A stretch of DNA of 64,000 bases from Streptomyces silvae (lineage in GTDB: Bacteria > Actinomycetota > Actinomycetes > Streptomycetales > Streptomycetaceae), in contig NZ_JAERUC010000191.1 in the NCBI RefSeq assembly GCF_016745505.1, positions 16,273-80,272 of the forward strand, written 5' to 3'. The notes under the pieces are model-generated. The model made no database searches and had not been told where the DNA came from. It worked only from the letters and a program-made list of their open reading frames with translations. Numbering within the stretch: position 1 is the stretch's first letter; every line of letters begins with the position of its first letter. A program made the translations under genes and the position numbers. Shown in pieces: positions 1-8,011 of the stretch.

Positions 1-190
1 CCCACTTGATCTTGTGAAGGGCGTCGAGCACACGCTCCTTCGGGTCGATCGAGAGCTGGAAGTCCTGCCACTGGACCTCGTCGGAGATCTCGGGGTTGAA
101 GCGGCGGATCCGGAACGTGGCCGTGATGTACGGGGTGTCGGCGAAGCCCGCCTCGGCCTTGTCGGTCTTGTCCAGGGTCGGGGTTGCCAT
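1..190 (-). CDS. sdhB: Succinate dehydrogenase iron-sulfur subunit, N-terminal part (partial)
   Basis: Only the first 63 codons are present; the gene runs off the left edge of the window. The translation opens MATPTLDKTDKAEAG and continues into the beta-grasp fold typical of the N-terminal [2Fe-2S] half of SdhB (ITATFRIRRFNPE, then IDPKERVLDALHKIKW). The ATG shares one base with the TGA of sdhA, so the two are translationally coupled. SdhB passes electrons from the SdhA flavin to the membrane quinone site in complex II. The cysteine clusters lie outside the window, so cofactor binding cannot be checked here. Confidence 0.93.
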   Translation of the reverse strand, partial: MATPTLDKTDKAEAGFADTPYITATFRIRRFNPEISDEVQWQDFQLSIDPKERVLDALHKIKW

Positions 191-1944
191 CAGTACTTAC
201 GCTCCATCGGCTGGTAGCGGGTCGTGACGACCGGCTTGTAGTCGAGCCGGATCGACTCGGTGCCGTCGTCCGCGACCTCGCGGTACGCCATGGTGTGGCG
301 CATGAAGTTGACGTCGTCGCGGTTCGGGAAGTCCTCGCGGTAGTGACCGCCGCGGGACTCCTTGCGGGCCAGCGCGGAGGTCGCCATGACCTCGGCCAGG
401 TCGAGCAGGTTGCCCAGCTCGACGGCCTCCAGCAGGTCGGTGTTGAACCGCTTGCCCTTGTCCTGGATGGACACGTCGAGGTAGCGCGCCCGCAGCTCGG
501 CGATCTTGTCGACCGCCGTCTTGATCGTCTGCTCGGTGCGGAACACCATCACGTTGGCGTCCATGCACTCCTGCAGCTCCGTGCGGAGCGTGTGGACCCG
601 CTCGGTGCCCGTGGAGTTGCGCAGCCGCTCGACCTGGTCCTGGACCAGCCGGGCCGGGTCCTCGGGAAGCTCGACGAAGTCGTTCTTCGCGGCGTACTCG
701 GCGGCGGCGATGCCCGAGCGGCGTCCGAAGACGTTGATGTCGAGCAGCGAGTTGGTGCCGAGGCGGTTGGCGCCGTGCACGGAGACACAGGCGACCTCGC
801 CGGCGGCGTACAGGCCCGGGACGACGGTGGTGTTGTCGGCCAGCACCTCGCCCTCGACGTTGGTCGGGATGCCGCCCATGGCGTAGTGCGCGGTCGGCTG
901 GATCGGGATCGGGTCCGTGTAGGGCTCGATGCCGAGGTACGTACGCGCGAACTCGGTGATGTCCGGGAGCTTCGCGTCCAGCTGCTCCGGCGGGAGGTGC
1001 GTGAGGTCGAGGTAGACGTGGTCGCCCTCGGGACCGCAGCCGCGGCCCTCACGGATCTCCGTGTAGATGGAGCGGGACACGACGTCACGGGACGCGAGGT
1101 CCTTCATGACCGGCGCGTACTTCTCCATGAAGCGCTCGCCGTCCTTGTTGCGGAGGATGCCGCCCTCACCGCGGGCGCCCTCCGTCAGCAGGATGCCCAT
1201 GCGCCAGATGCCGGTCGGGTGGAACTGGAAGAACTCCATGTCCTCCAGCGGCAGACCCCGGCGGTAGCAGGCGGCCTGGCCGTCACCGGTCAGGGTGTGC
1301 GCGTTCGACGTCACCTTGAAGAACTTGCCGGTGCCGCCCGAGGCGTAGATGACCGACTTCGCCTGGAAGACGTGGATCTCGCCGGTGGCCAGCTCGTAGG
1401 CGACGACGCCGGCGGACTTCTTGACGCCGTCCACCTCGACGACCAGCTGGTCCAGGACGTAGAACTCGTTGAAGAACTCCACGCCCTCCTTGACGCAGTT
1501 CTGGTAGAGCGTCTGGAGGATCATGTGGCCGGTGCGGTCGCCCGAGTAGCAGGCGCGACGGACGGGGGCCTCACCGTGGTTGCGGGAGTGACCGCCGAAG
1601 CGCCGCTGGTCGATCTTGCCCTCGGGCGTACGGCCGAACGGCAGGCCCATCTTCTCCAGGTCGAGGACGGCGTCGATGGCCTCCTTCGCGAGGATCTCGG
1701 CGGCGTCCTGGTCGACCAGGTAGTCGCCGCCCTTGATCGTGTCGAAGGTGTGCCACTCCCAGTTGTCCTCCTCCACGTTGGCCAGCGCGGCGGCCATGCC
1801 GCCCTGCGCGGCGCCCGTGTGGGAGCGGGTGGGGTAGAGCTTCGTCAGCACGGCGGTGCGGCTGCGCTTGGTCGACTCGATGGCCGCGCGCATGCCGGCT
1901 CCGCCGGCGCCGACGATGACGGTGTCGTACTTGTGGATCTGCAT
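190..1944 (-). CDS. sdhA: Succinate dehydrogenase flavoprotein subunit
   Basis: 584 residues, the usual SdhA length. It oxidises succinate to fumarate on covalently bound FAD at the cytoplasmic face of complex II. Visible motifs: the dinucleotide-binding loop VGAGGAGMRA at residues 11-20, the flavin-linking histidine H41 in SHTGAAQGG, the substrate HPTG motif in FQFHPTGIW, the TEGARGEGG loop, and SVHGANRLGTNSLLD near the C-terminal part of the FAD domain. It sits third in sdhC-D-A-B, 30 bases after sdhD, and its stop overlaps the sdhB start by one base. Nothing is missing or frameshifted. Confidence 0.97.
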   Translation of the reverse strand: MQIHKYDTVIVGAGGAGMRAAIESTKRSRTAVLTKLYPTRSHTGAAQGGMAAALANVEEDNWEWHTFDTIKGGDYLVDQDAAEILAKEAIDAVLDLEKMGLPFGRTPEGKIDQRRFGGHSRNHGEAPVRRACYSGDRTGHMILQTLYQNCVKEGVEFFNEFYVLDQLVVEVDGVKKSAGVVAYELATGEIHVFQAKSVIYASGGTGKFFKVTSNAHTLTGDGQAACYRRGLPLEDMEFFQFHPTGIWRMGILLTEGARGEGGILRNKDGERFMEKYAPVMKDLASRDVVSRSIYTEIREGRGCGPEGDHVYLDLTHLPPEQLDAKLPDITEFARTYLGIEPYTDPIPIQPTAHYAMGGIPTNVEGEVLADNTTVVPGLYAAGEVACVSVHGANRLGTNSLLDINVFGRRSGIAAAEYAAKNDFVELPEDPARLVQDQVERLRNSTGTERVHTLRTELQECMDANVMVFRTEQTIKTAVDKIAELRARYLDVSIQDKGKRFNTDLLEAVELGNLLDLAEVMATSALARKESRGGHYREDFPNRDDVNFMRHTMAYREVADDGTESIRLDYKPVVTTRYQPMERKY

Positions 1945-1974
1945 GGTTTTCCTCTGGTCCCTCTGTCCCGGCGC

Positions 1975-2454
1975 CTAGCGGATGTTCGGGTCGAAGGTGA
2001 AGATCACCAGCGTGCCCAGCAGGACGGTGAACACCGTGGCGGTGTACAGGAGCATCTTCAGCCAGAACCGGGTGTTGTCCCGTTCGGCGTAGTCGTTGAT
2101 GACCGTACGGAGGCCGTTGGCGCCGTGCAGCATGGCCAGCCACAGCATCGCCAGGTCCCAGACCTGCCAGAACGGCGAGGCCCAGCGGCCCGCGACGAAG
2201 GCGAAGCCGATCTTGGACACACCGCCGTCGAGCACCAGCTGGATCAGCAGGTGGCCGATGACGAGGACGACCAGCACGATGCCCGACAGGCGCATGAAGA
2301 GCCAGGCGTACATCTCGAAATTGGTGCGCGAACCCTTGGGGGTCTTGCCCGTGCGCTGACGCGGGGGCTCGATCACCGGGGCCGGGTTGTCGACGCCGTA
2401 CGGGCTGACGCCCTCGACGTCCCCGATCGCGGAAGTAGGTGTCTCGGTGGACAT
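1975..2454 (-). CDS. sdhD: Succinate dehydrogenase hydrophobic membrane anchor subunit
   Basis: 159 residues. A charged, proline-rich 50-residue N-terminus is followed by three hydrophobic helices (around LFMRLSGIVLVVLVIGHLL, then FWQVWDLAMLWLAMLHGANGLR, then MLLYTATVFTVLLGTLVIF). The MRLSGIVL start of helix 1 and HGANGLRTVI resemble the quinone/haem region of SdhD proteins. It anchors SdhAB to the membrane with SdhC. It starts only five bases after the sdhC stop, so the pair is certainly one operon. The C-terminus is short (FDPNIR) with no tail. Confidence 0.92.
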   Translation of the reverse strand: MSTETPTSAIGDVEGVSPYGVDNPAPVIEPPRQRTGKTPKGSRTNFEMYAWLFMRLSGIVLVVLVIGHLLIQLVLDGGVSKIGFAFVAGRWASPFWQVWDLAMLWLAMLHGANGLRTVINDYAERDNTRFWLKMLLYTATVFTVLLGTLVIFTFDPNIR

Positions 2455-2459
2455 CGGCC

Positions 2460-2840
2460 TCAGCTCCCGAAGACTTCACGTACGGCGTGACCGAGGACGG
2501 GGTACAGGGCCCCGACCATCAGCACGATCCAGATACCCAGGACGGTCCAGAGCATCTGCTTCTGATAGCGCGCGCCCTTGGACCAGAAGTCCACGGCGAC
2601 GATGCGGAGACCGTTCAGCGCATGGAAGAGGATCGCGGCCACCAGGCCGTACTCGAGCAGCGCGACGAGCGGGGTCTTGTAGGTGGCCACGACGTCGTCG
2701 TACGCCTCGGGGGAGACACGCACGAGAGCGGTGTCCAGGACGTGTACGAACAGGAAGAAGAAAATGAGGACACCGGTGACTCGATGAGCCACCCAGGACC
2801 ACATGCCTTCCCGGCCGCGGTACAGCGTTCCAGCCGGCAC
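2460..2840 (-). CDS. sdhC: Succinate dehydrogenase cytochrome b-556 subunit
   Basis: 126 residues from the chosen GTG. The open frame extends 25 codons upstream, but a strong GGAGGG Shine-Dalgarno lies seven bases before this GTG and the protein then begins at PAGTLYRGREGMWSWV, as expected for Streptomyces SdhC. Three transmembrane helices are visible. HRVTGVLIFFFLFVHVLDT holds candidate haem/quinone histidines, and a second conserved stretch is LFHALNGLRIVAVDF. It is first in the minus-strand sdhC-D-A-B operon; the promoter should lie within 2841-3006. Confidence in the product is high and in the start good. Confidence 0.92.
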   Translation of the reverse strand: MPAGTLYRGREGMWSWVAHRVTGVLIFFFLFVHVLDTALVRVSPEAYDDVVATYKTPLVALLEYGLVAAILFHALNGLRIVAVDFWSKGARYQKQMLWTVLGIWIVLMVGALYPVLGHAVREVFGS

Positions 2841-3006
2841 GGAAGAACCCTCCGGGAGCGGGGATTGGGGCCGGCCGGCTTGACTGTCGGTCTGACCCGG
2901 CCGGGTACGGTCCACCGGCCCTGGCCATCGTAGCGACGCTTTGTCGGTTCCATGGCGGCGGGGCCTCTGGTGTGATCAAAGCGGCAGGCAAACAGGCACG
3001 GACGGG

Positions 3007-3705
3007 CTACCGGGGGTCATATGCCACCGGGGGGAACGGGCCGGGCGCCAGGCCCGCCTCCGTCACCAGCTCGACGATGCGGCCCCGGGCGAGTCGCCGC
3101 ATCTCCTCCGCGGTCAGGGCGCGCTCCTCGTCCGGCTCGTGGGCCAGCCGGGTGCGGATGGCGGCCAGCACCTGGTCGACGTGCTGGGAGGGCCGCAGGC
3201 CGTCCAGGCAGATCACGAAGGCGTGGCCGAACCGGCTCTCGTACGCGGCGTGCGCGGCGCGCAGCGCCAGATGGGCCGCCCGGGGCGCGTCGTGGTGCAG
3301 ACAGGGGGCGCTCTCGGCGGCGAGCGCCTCGGAGAGGTCGGCGGGCGCCAGGTCGTACCCCGCCTCGTCGGAGGCGGCGAGCAGGGTGTCCAGGTCCGGG
3401 TAGGGGCGGTGGGCCGCCATCCGCTGCGCCCAGCGGCGGCTTCCGCAGCACTCCAGCAGGGCGGTCTCGGCCAGGTCCTGGGGCCAGGCGTTGAAGCGGC
3501 CCAGCCCGTTCGAGTGGGCACCGGGACCCGGGCTCACCCACACTGGTTCCGGAACGGGGGCCTCCACCGGGGCCTCGCGAAGGGCCGGGGCGGTGCCCCG
3601 GCCCTGGACGGGAACGGCCGTCCACCCGGCCTGCTGCGGTGGTTTCGGCAGGCCGGCGTGGGACTCGCTGGACCTGGACAGCGGGACTCCTCGAATGAAT
3701 GACAT
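3007..3705 (-). CDS. 2-oxo-4-hydroxy-4-carboxy-5-ureidoimidazoline (OHCU) decarboxylase-like protein
   Basis: 232 residues from the internal ATG at 3705; the open frame continues to a GTG at 3783 without a convincing ribosome site, so the start is uncertain. The first 65 or so residues are low-complexity and proline-rich. The rest matches the all-helical OHCU decarboxylase fold (LGRFNAWP, then RPYPDLDTLLAASDEA, then YESRFGHAFVICLDG, then LRPSQHVDQVLAAIRTRL). This family decarboxylates OHCU to S-allantoin in urate breakdown. The stretch where relatives carry the catalytic His-Pro (EALAAHPRIG) reads EALAAESAP here, so activity is doubtful. No other urate gene is adjacent. It follows the sdh operon on the same strand. 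Confidence 0.7.
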   Translation of the reverse strand: MSFIRGVPLSRSSESHAGLPKPPQQAGWTAVPVQGRGTAPALREAPVEAPVPEPVWVSPGPGAHSNGLGRFNAWPQDLAETALLECCGSRRWAQRMAAHRPYPDLDTLLAASDEAGYDLAPADLSEALAAESAPCLHHDAPRAAHLALRAAHAAYESRFGHAFVICLDGLRPSQHVDQVLAAIRTRLAHEPDEERALTAEEMRRLARGRIVELVTEAGLAPGPFPPVAYDPR

Positions 3706-3949
3706 CTGTGACCCTGGAGAGGGGCCGGAGAGCGACGAGGTTGCGCGGAGTGGGAGTGAGGACTGTTTCGTATGTGCTGTCACGCTAACGACGCCGGGCG
3801 ACGCGCAACCGAAGGATGCGCGAAATTCACCCGGACGGGAGAGTTTCGGAACGCTTGATGGACGAATCGGTGGGGGAAATGCCCACCTTTCTCATCTTCT
3901 TTGACCTTCTTTAATCTGTTTCTCCCCCCGATCCGGAGGTTTCTGACCG

Positions 3950-5536
3950 ATGTCGCCCTCACGCGCACCCCTGGTGGCCGGCGCCGCTGTCGCGGTGGCC
4001 GCCGCAGTGACCCTCACCGTCGTCGTCTGGCCCGAGGGCTCCGGCCCCGGTGCGGGGAACGGCGCGTCGGCCTCGTCCCGTACGTCGGCCTCGCCGTCAC
4101 CCACCCGGAGCTATCCGCTCTCCTCGGCGCCGCGGACCATACCGGCGGTACGGGAGCACACCGCCGCGCGCGGGCCCGGCTGGAAGCCCGCCAAGGACAG
4201 CACGGTCGTCGCGGCCGACCCCGAGCTCGCCGACGAGGCGAAGCTGCTCGCCAAGGAGCTGAAGATCGGCTACCGGGGCGAGAAGTCCGCCCGGTCCGGT
4301 GACGTCGAGCTGGCGCTCGCGGCCTCCGGCAAGGGCGACCCGGAGTCGTACACCCTGAAGACCGCGGACAACCGGGTCACCATCAGCGGCCCCGGCCAGG
4401 CCGGCGTCTTCTACGGGACCCGCACGCTCAAGCAGTCGCTGAACGCCGACGACACCGTGCCCGAGGGCGTCGTACGCGACACCCCCGACCGGCCGCAGCG
4501 CGGGCTCAACCTCGACATCGCGCGCAAGCACTACACCGCGGACTGGATCGAGGACCGGCTGCGCCAGATGGCCGACCTCAAGCTCAACCAGCTCGGCCTC
4601 CACTTCTCCGACGACCAGGCCTTCAGGATCGAGTCCGACACCCACCCCGAGGTGGTGTCCGAGGAGCACCTCACCAAGGCCGAGGTCCGCCGGATCGTGA
4701 AGCTGGCGCAGAGCCTCCACATCACGATCGTCGCCGAGATCGACTCGCCCGGACACCTGGGCGCGGTCCTCAAGGCCCACCCCGACCTGCAGCTGCGCAA
4801 CACGCAGGGCGTCGCGCGGCAGGGCGCCATCGACATCTCGAAGGCGGAGTCGGCGAAGATCGTCGACGACCTGCTCACGGAGTACGCGGAGCTCTTCCCC
4901 GGCAACTGGTTCCACGTCGGCGCGGACGAGTACCAGGCGCTCACCGTGAGCGACCCGGCGGCCTCCTACCCCCAGCTGGCCGAGGCCGCCCGTAAGAAGT
5001 ACGGCGCCGACGCCACCGTCCAGGACCTCACGGAGGGCTGGCTGAACGACCGCGCCGCCGTCATCACCAAGGCGAAGAAGATCCCCAAGGCGTGGAACGA
5101 CGGCTTCTTCACCGGCGGGACGGTCGCCGGTGACAAGGGCATCGAGGTGGAGTACTGGACGGGCAAGGAGATCGGTGCCCGGCCGCCCCAGGACTACCTC
5201 GCCGAGGGCCGCAAGGTGATCAACCTCAACGACGAGTTCCTCTACTACGTGCTCGGCGAGCCCAACGACTTCACGTACCCGACGGGTGAGCGGATCTACG
5301 AGCAGTGGACCCCCCTGGTCCTGCGGGGCACCGAGCCGGTGGCGGAGCGCTATTCGAAGCAGATCCTGGGCGCCCGGTTCGCGGTCTGGGGCGACTTCCC
5401 GAACGCGCAGACGCAGGCGCAGGTGGCGGAGGGGATCCGGATGCCGCTCAACGCGCTCTCCCAGAAGGTGTGGGACCCACGGGAGCCGAAGCTGACCTGG
5501 GCGCAGTTCCAGAAGCTCGCCGACGAGACCAGCTGA
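3950..5536 (+). CDS. Secreted beta-N-acetylhexosaminidase (GH20)
   Basis: 528 residues. An N-terminal hydrophobic segment (residues 8-27) serves as signal or anchor, followed by a Ser/Thr/Pro linker to about residue 55. A GH20b N-domain spans roughly 60-180 and ends at GPGQAGVFYGTRTLKQ. The catalytic TIM barrel starts with RGLNLDIARKHY and contains LNQLGLHFSDDQAF and IDSPGHLGAVL. The acid/base pair is D326-E327 in HVGADEYQ, the family signature for substrate-assisted hydrolysis of terminal GlcNAc/GalNAc. The likely role is chitin or peptidoglycan fragment degradation outside the cell. A GGAG sequence lies about 11 bases before the ATG. A perfect 11-bp hairpin follows the gene. Confidence 0.93.
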   Translation: MSPSRAPLVAGAAVAVAAAVTLTVVVWPEGSGPGAGNGASASSRTSASPSPTRSYPLSSAPRTIPAVREHTAARGPGWKPAKDSTVVAADPELADEAKLLAKELKIGYRGEKSARSGDVELALAASGKGDPESYTLKTADNRVTISGPGQAGVFYGTRTLKQSLNADDTVPEGVVRDTPDRPQRGLNLDIARKHYTADWIEDRLRQMADLKLNQLGLHFSDDQAFRIESDTHPEVVSEEHLTKAEVRRIVKLAQSLHITIVAEIDSPGHLGAVLKAHPDLQLRNTQGVARQGAIDISKAESAKIVDDLLTEYAELFPGNWFHVGADEYQALTVSDPAASYPQLAEAARKKYGADATVQDLTEGWLNDRAAVITKAKKIPKAWNDGFFTGGTVAGDKGIEVEYWTGKEIGARPPQDYLAEGRKVINLNDEFLYYVLGEPNDFTYPTGERIYEQWTPLVLRGTEPVAERYSKQILGARFAVWGDFPNAQTQAQVAEGIRMPLNALSQKVWDPREPKLTWAQFQKLADETS

Positions 5537-5566
5537 TCCGCACCGCGTAGGCTCCCGGTTCTCCGT

Positions 5567-5595
5567 GCCGCGCGCCCTGGGGAGGGGCGCGCGGC
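5567..5595 (+). terminator. Hairpin terminator after the GH20 gene
   Basis: Inverted repeat GCCGCGCGCCC / GGGCGCGCGGC, 11 bp perfect, seven-base loop, 31 bases past the hexosaminidase stop. There is no T-run, as is common in Streptomyces. It also separates the DUF4328 gene from read-through. Confidence 0.6.
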
Positions 5596-5634
5596 TCATG
5601 CGTTCGAGAGAACTGATTCCTGGGGGGTCCTTCC

Positions 5635-6444
5635 ATGCTCTGCACCACCTGCGGCACGAGACCGGCGGCATCGGCCGACGGACAGTGCGCCGTCTGCGCG
5701 CCGGTCAGCCCCGCGCCGCCGTACGGGCCGATGGTGCCCGGCCGCTCCTTCAGCGGTCTGCGCTCGCCCGTCGGGCTCGGCAGGGCCACGGTCGCCCTGC
5801 TCTGCGCCGTCGTCGCGACCGATGTGATCGCCCTCGCGGCGGGGGCGAACCTCCGGCGGGTGTACCCCGGTCCGGACGGCGGGTCGTTCTACGACCTGGC
5901 CACGGCGAACCGTGCCGAGGCCTTCTACGGGGTGGCCGGCGGTCTGCAGACCGCCGCGATGCTGGCGACCGTCGTCCTCTTCATCATCTGGTTCCACCGG
6001 GTGCGGCTCAACGCCGAGGTGTTCGACGCGGGTCTCCAGCCCATGCGGCCGGGCTGGGCGATCGGCGCCTGGTTCATCCCCGTCGCCAACTTCTGGCTGC
6101 CGCACCGGATCGCCATCGGTGTCTGGACGGCCAGCGCACGGCCCGGCACCGACGACGGCCGGCGCACGGTGTCCAAGGTGCCGCTCGACCTCTGGTGGGG
6201 GGTGTGGGTCGTGTCGACGCTCTTCACCTGGGTGGCTTCCAAGTACTACGCGTACGAACAGGAGGAGCTCGCCCCCGGCCGGGAGGCGGTGACCCTGGTC
6301 ATGGCCGCCGACGCCCTCGACATCGTCGCGGCGGCCCTGGCGATCGTCTTCGTACGCAAGCTGACGCGGATGCAGGGCGAGCGCGCGAGCCTCGGCCCGG
6401 CACCGCTCTCCTCCGTCTCGCCGGCCGGCCCGGCTTCCGTATGA
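5635..6444 (+). CDS. DUF4328 domain membrane protein with N-terminal zinc ribbon
   Basis: 269 residues. The N-terminus has two CxxC pairs (CTTC at residues 3-6, CAVC at about 18-21) forming a short zinc ribbon. A DUF4328 membrane domain follows with about four helices: ATVALLCAVVATDVIALAA, TAAMLATVVLFIIWFHRV, the re-entrant PGWAIGAWFIPVANFWLP, and LWWGVWVVSTLFTWVAS. A final helix leads to a short cytoplasmic tail. FIIWFHRVRLNAEVF and GWAIGAWFIPVANF are hallmark DUF4328 segments. Function is unknown. It is preceded by a GGGGGGTCC ribosome site and stands as a single gene between the hexosaminidase and a small hypothetical. Confidence 0.85.
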   Translation: MLCTTCGTRPAASADGQCAVCAPVSPAPPYGPMVPGRSFSGLRSPVGLGRATVALLCAVVATDVIALAAGANLRRVYPGPDGGSFYDLATANRAEAFYGVAGGLQTAAMLATVVLFIIWFHRVRLNAEVFDAGLQPMRPGWAIGAWFIPVANFWLPHRIAIGVWTASARPGTDDGRRTVSKVPLDLWWGVWVVSTLFTWVASKYYAYEQEELAPGREAVTLVMAADALDIVAAALAIVFVRKLTRMQGERASLGPAPLSSVSPAGPASV

Positions 6445-6518
6445 GTTGACCCGTTTTCGCGCTTCCCCGTGGTCCCGGGCGGGAAGAATGGAGGCCCGGA
6501 CCGCGGGGGGAGCAGGGC

Positions 6519-7025
6519 GTGGGTTTCTGGGGCTGCTATCTGGTGGGCCGCAGCGGTGAGCCGCTCATCGGCCATCCCGCCCTACGGGAGGCGCGCGGCC
6601 TGCTGACCCTGCGGGAGTACCGCGCGGACGGCTGGCAGGTCTGGTCCCACCCCACCGAGCCCTCGCTCGGCAGCATGACCGCGCTCGCCGACGCCGCGCG
6701 GGCCCCGGTGCTCCTCGGGTTCGTCATGGACGGCGCGTGTGTGGCGGTCGAGGCGGCGGCGCCGTACAGCGGTTCCTGGTACGCCTGCCTCGGCCGGGCG
6801 CCGATGGCCGCGCTCCTCGGCCGGGACGGGGCGACGGTCGAGGACCTCTTCCTGCCACCCGAGGACGCCGCCGCCCGTGCCGTCGGATGGGCGGCCGAAT
6901 CCGGCCGTGGAGTCCTCGAAGGGCCCCTGCTCGAACTGCTGCGGATCGAGCGGCCCGAGTGGTCCGCGGAGGAACTTTTCTTCGCTTTCCTGGACCGTCT
7001 GGGCATCGAGAGCCTGTCCGACTGA
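6519..7025 (+). CDS. Conserved hypothetical protein
   Basis: 168 residues from a GTG with GGGGGAG ten bases upstream. No signal peptide or membrane segment. The sequence opens MGFWGCYLVGRSGEPL and has evenly distributed Ala/Leu/Glu with aromatic clusters (YSGSWYACLG, EELFFAFLDRLGIE), which suggests a compact soluble alpha/beta protein. I recognise the general type as a Streptomyces-specific family, but no catalytic motif or named domain is visible. It lies 75 bases after the DUF4328 gene and 126 before the next, all on the same strand. Confidence 0.7.
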   Translation: MGFWGCYLVGRSGEPLIGHPALREARGLLTLREYRADGWQVWSHPTEPSLGSMTALADAARAPVLLGFVMDGACVAVEAAAPYSGSWYACLGRAPMAALLGRDGATVEDLFLPPEDAAARAVGWAAESGRGVLEGPLLELLRIERPEWSAEELFFAFLDRLGIESLSD

Positions 7026-7105
7026 GTCCCGCTGTGATCTCCTGTGTCGCAAGAGTGACGCTTTTCAGCCATCTGACGCTGTACGCGGTAACGGGAAGCG
7101 CAGCG

Positions 7106-7144
7106 CTCCCCGACGAGCGAGGGACCGATGAACCGATCGGGGAG
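7106..7144 (+). promoter_or_regulatory. Hairpin that masks the ribosome site of the next gene
   Basis: CTCCCCGA (7106-7113) pairs perfectly with TCGGGGAG (7137-7144). The 3' arm contains most of the GGGGAGG Shine-Dalgarno for the ATG at 7151. In mRNA this would close the ribosome site. It may be translational control or coincidence in GC-rich DNA. Confidence 0.35.
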
Positions 7145-7150
7145 GCGTCG

Positions 7151-7744
7151 ATGAGTCTGCTGGAGCTGATCGCTCGTGCCGACGAGCGTGGTCTGGCGGC
7201 GAGCGGGGTCGCCTGTCTGGACCGCTGTCTTCCGCCTCCGGAAGCCGGGGAGGACCCGGAGCCGCTGCGCCCGCTCTGGGCGTGCTGCGAGAGCGGCGCG
7301 GACTGGGCCGCCCGGCTCGGCGCCGTGCACACGGCGCTGGAGGCTGCCGCCGCGAGGGACGCCACGGCGGCCCGCATCCGTGCGCAGCTCGACGCCGCGC
7401 CCAGGGACTTCGCCGCCGGGCCGCTGCGCGCGTGGGCGGACGCCTGCTCGCTCCTCGCGCTGGACATCCACCGGGAGTCGGACGTCCCCGTCGGTGACGG
7501 GGCGCCGACGTCGGAGATCCGGCGGGCCGGTGCGGCCGCGGGCGGCGGTCCGCTCGTCACGGGCGAACTCCGCCGCCAGGCCGAGATCCTGGAGGGCCTC
7601 GCCGAGACCGCGGGAGGGGCGGGCGGCCCGACCGGTCTGCGACGTGCCCTGGACCTGTCGACGGAGGGACGGCGGGTGCTGCGCGCGGTGATGTCCCGCC
7701 GTGCCCGCGGCCGTGGCAGAACGGGCGGCGTGACCCTGACATGA
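7151..7744 (+). CDS. Conserved hypothetical protein
   Basis: 197 residues from an ATG preceded by GGGGAGG at ideal spacing; a longer open frame to the left lacks such a site. The protein opens MSLLELIARADERGLAASG and is Ala/Leu/Arg-rich and mostly helical, with a highly basic C-terminus (SRRARGRGRTGG). Cysteines cluster near the N-terminus (GVACLDRC, WACCESG) but do not form a standard metal motif. No membrane segment or known domain was recognised. It may share an operon with the hypothetical at 6519, but 125 bases separate them. A candidate terminator follows. Confidence 0.65.
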   Translation: MSLLELIARADERGLAASGVACLDRCLPPPEAGEDPEPLRPLWACCESGADWAARLGAVHTALEAAAARDATAARIRAQLDAAPRDFAAGPLRAWADACSLLALDIHRESDVPVGDGAPTSEIRRAGAAAGGGPLVTGELRRQAEILEGLAETAGGAGGPTGLRRALDLSTEGRRVLRAVMSRRARGRGRTGGVTLT

Positions 7745-7764
7745 CGTCAGGAGGGGGAGGGGAC

Positions 7765-7808
7765 GACGACCGGGGCCGCCACCCCCCACAGGAGAGGCCC
7801 CGGCCGTC
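7765..7808 (+). terminator. Candidate terminator hairpin
   Basis: Arms at 7765-7777 and 7796-7808 pair over 13 positions with one mismatch (core CCGGGGCC / GGCCCCGG). It lies 20 bases after the preceding stop. The remaining spacer to 8011 is more AT-rich and probably holds the promoter of the sigma factor gene; no clear hexamer pair could be fixed by eye. Confidence 0.45.
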
Positions 7809-8011
7809 TTCCACAGGGCCGCAGAGCGACCCCGTACTCATCTCAGCGTCAACGGTGCGTTTTCTGTCACACCGCACTGTGTCAGGAGACAGTTGCGGGT
7901 TGTACAAGTCATGGACGGGGCACCGTCCGACCACGTAGCGTGCTGAGTCGCGCAGCGTGGCGCAGTAGTGGTGACCAGCTACGATTCAGATCAGCAGGGC
8001 GGGTTGAGGGA

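Noticed and set aside
184..2490. A 768-codon open frame on the plus strand across the sdh genes
   Set aside because: It is antisense to sdhA/sdhD, is rich in Val/Asp/Arg/Leu with no domain, and is explained by GC-rich third positions of the real genes.
3850..3949. AT-rich pyrimidine tract before the hexosaminidase as a riboswitch
   Set aside because: Only a 6-bp hairpin (GGTGGG/CCCACC) is present and no known riboswitch core was recognisable; it is probably promoter DNA.
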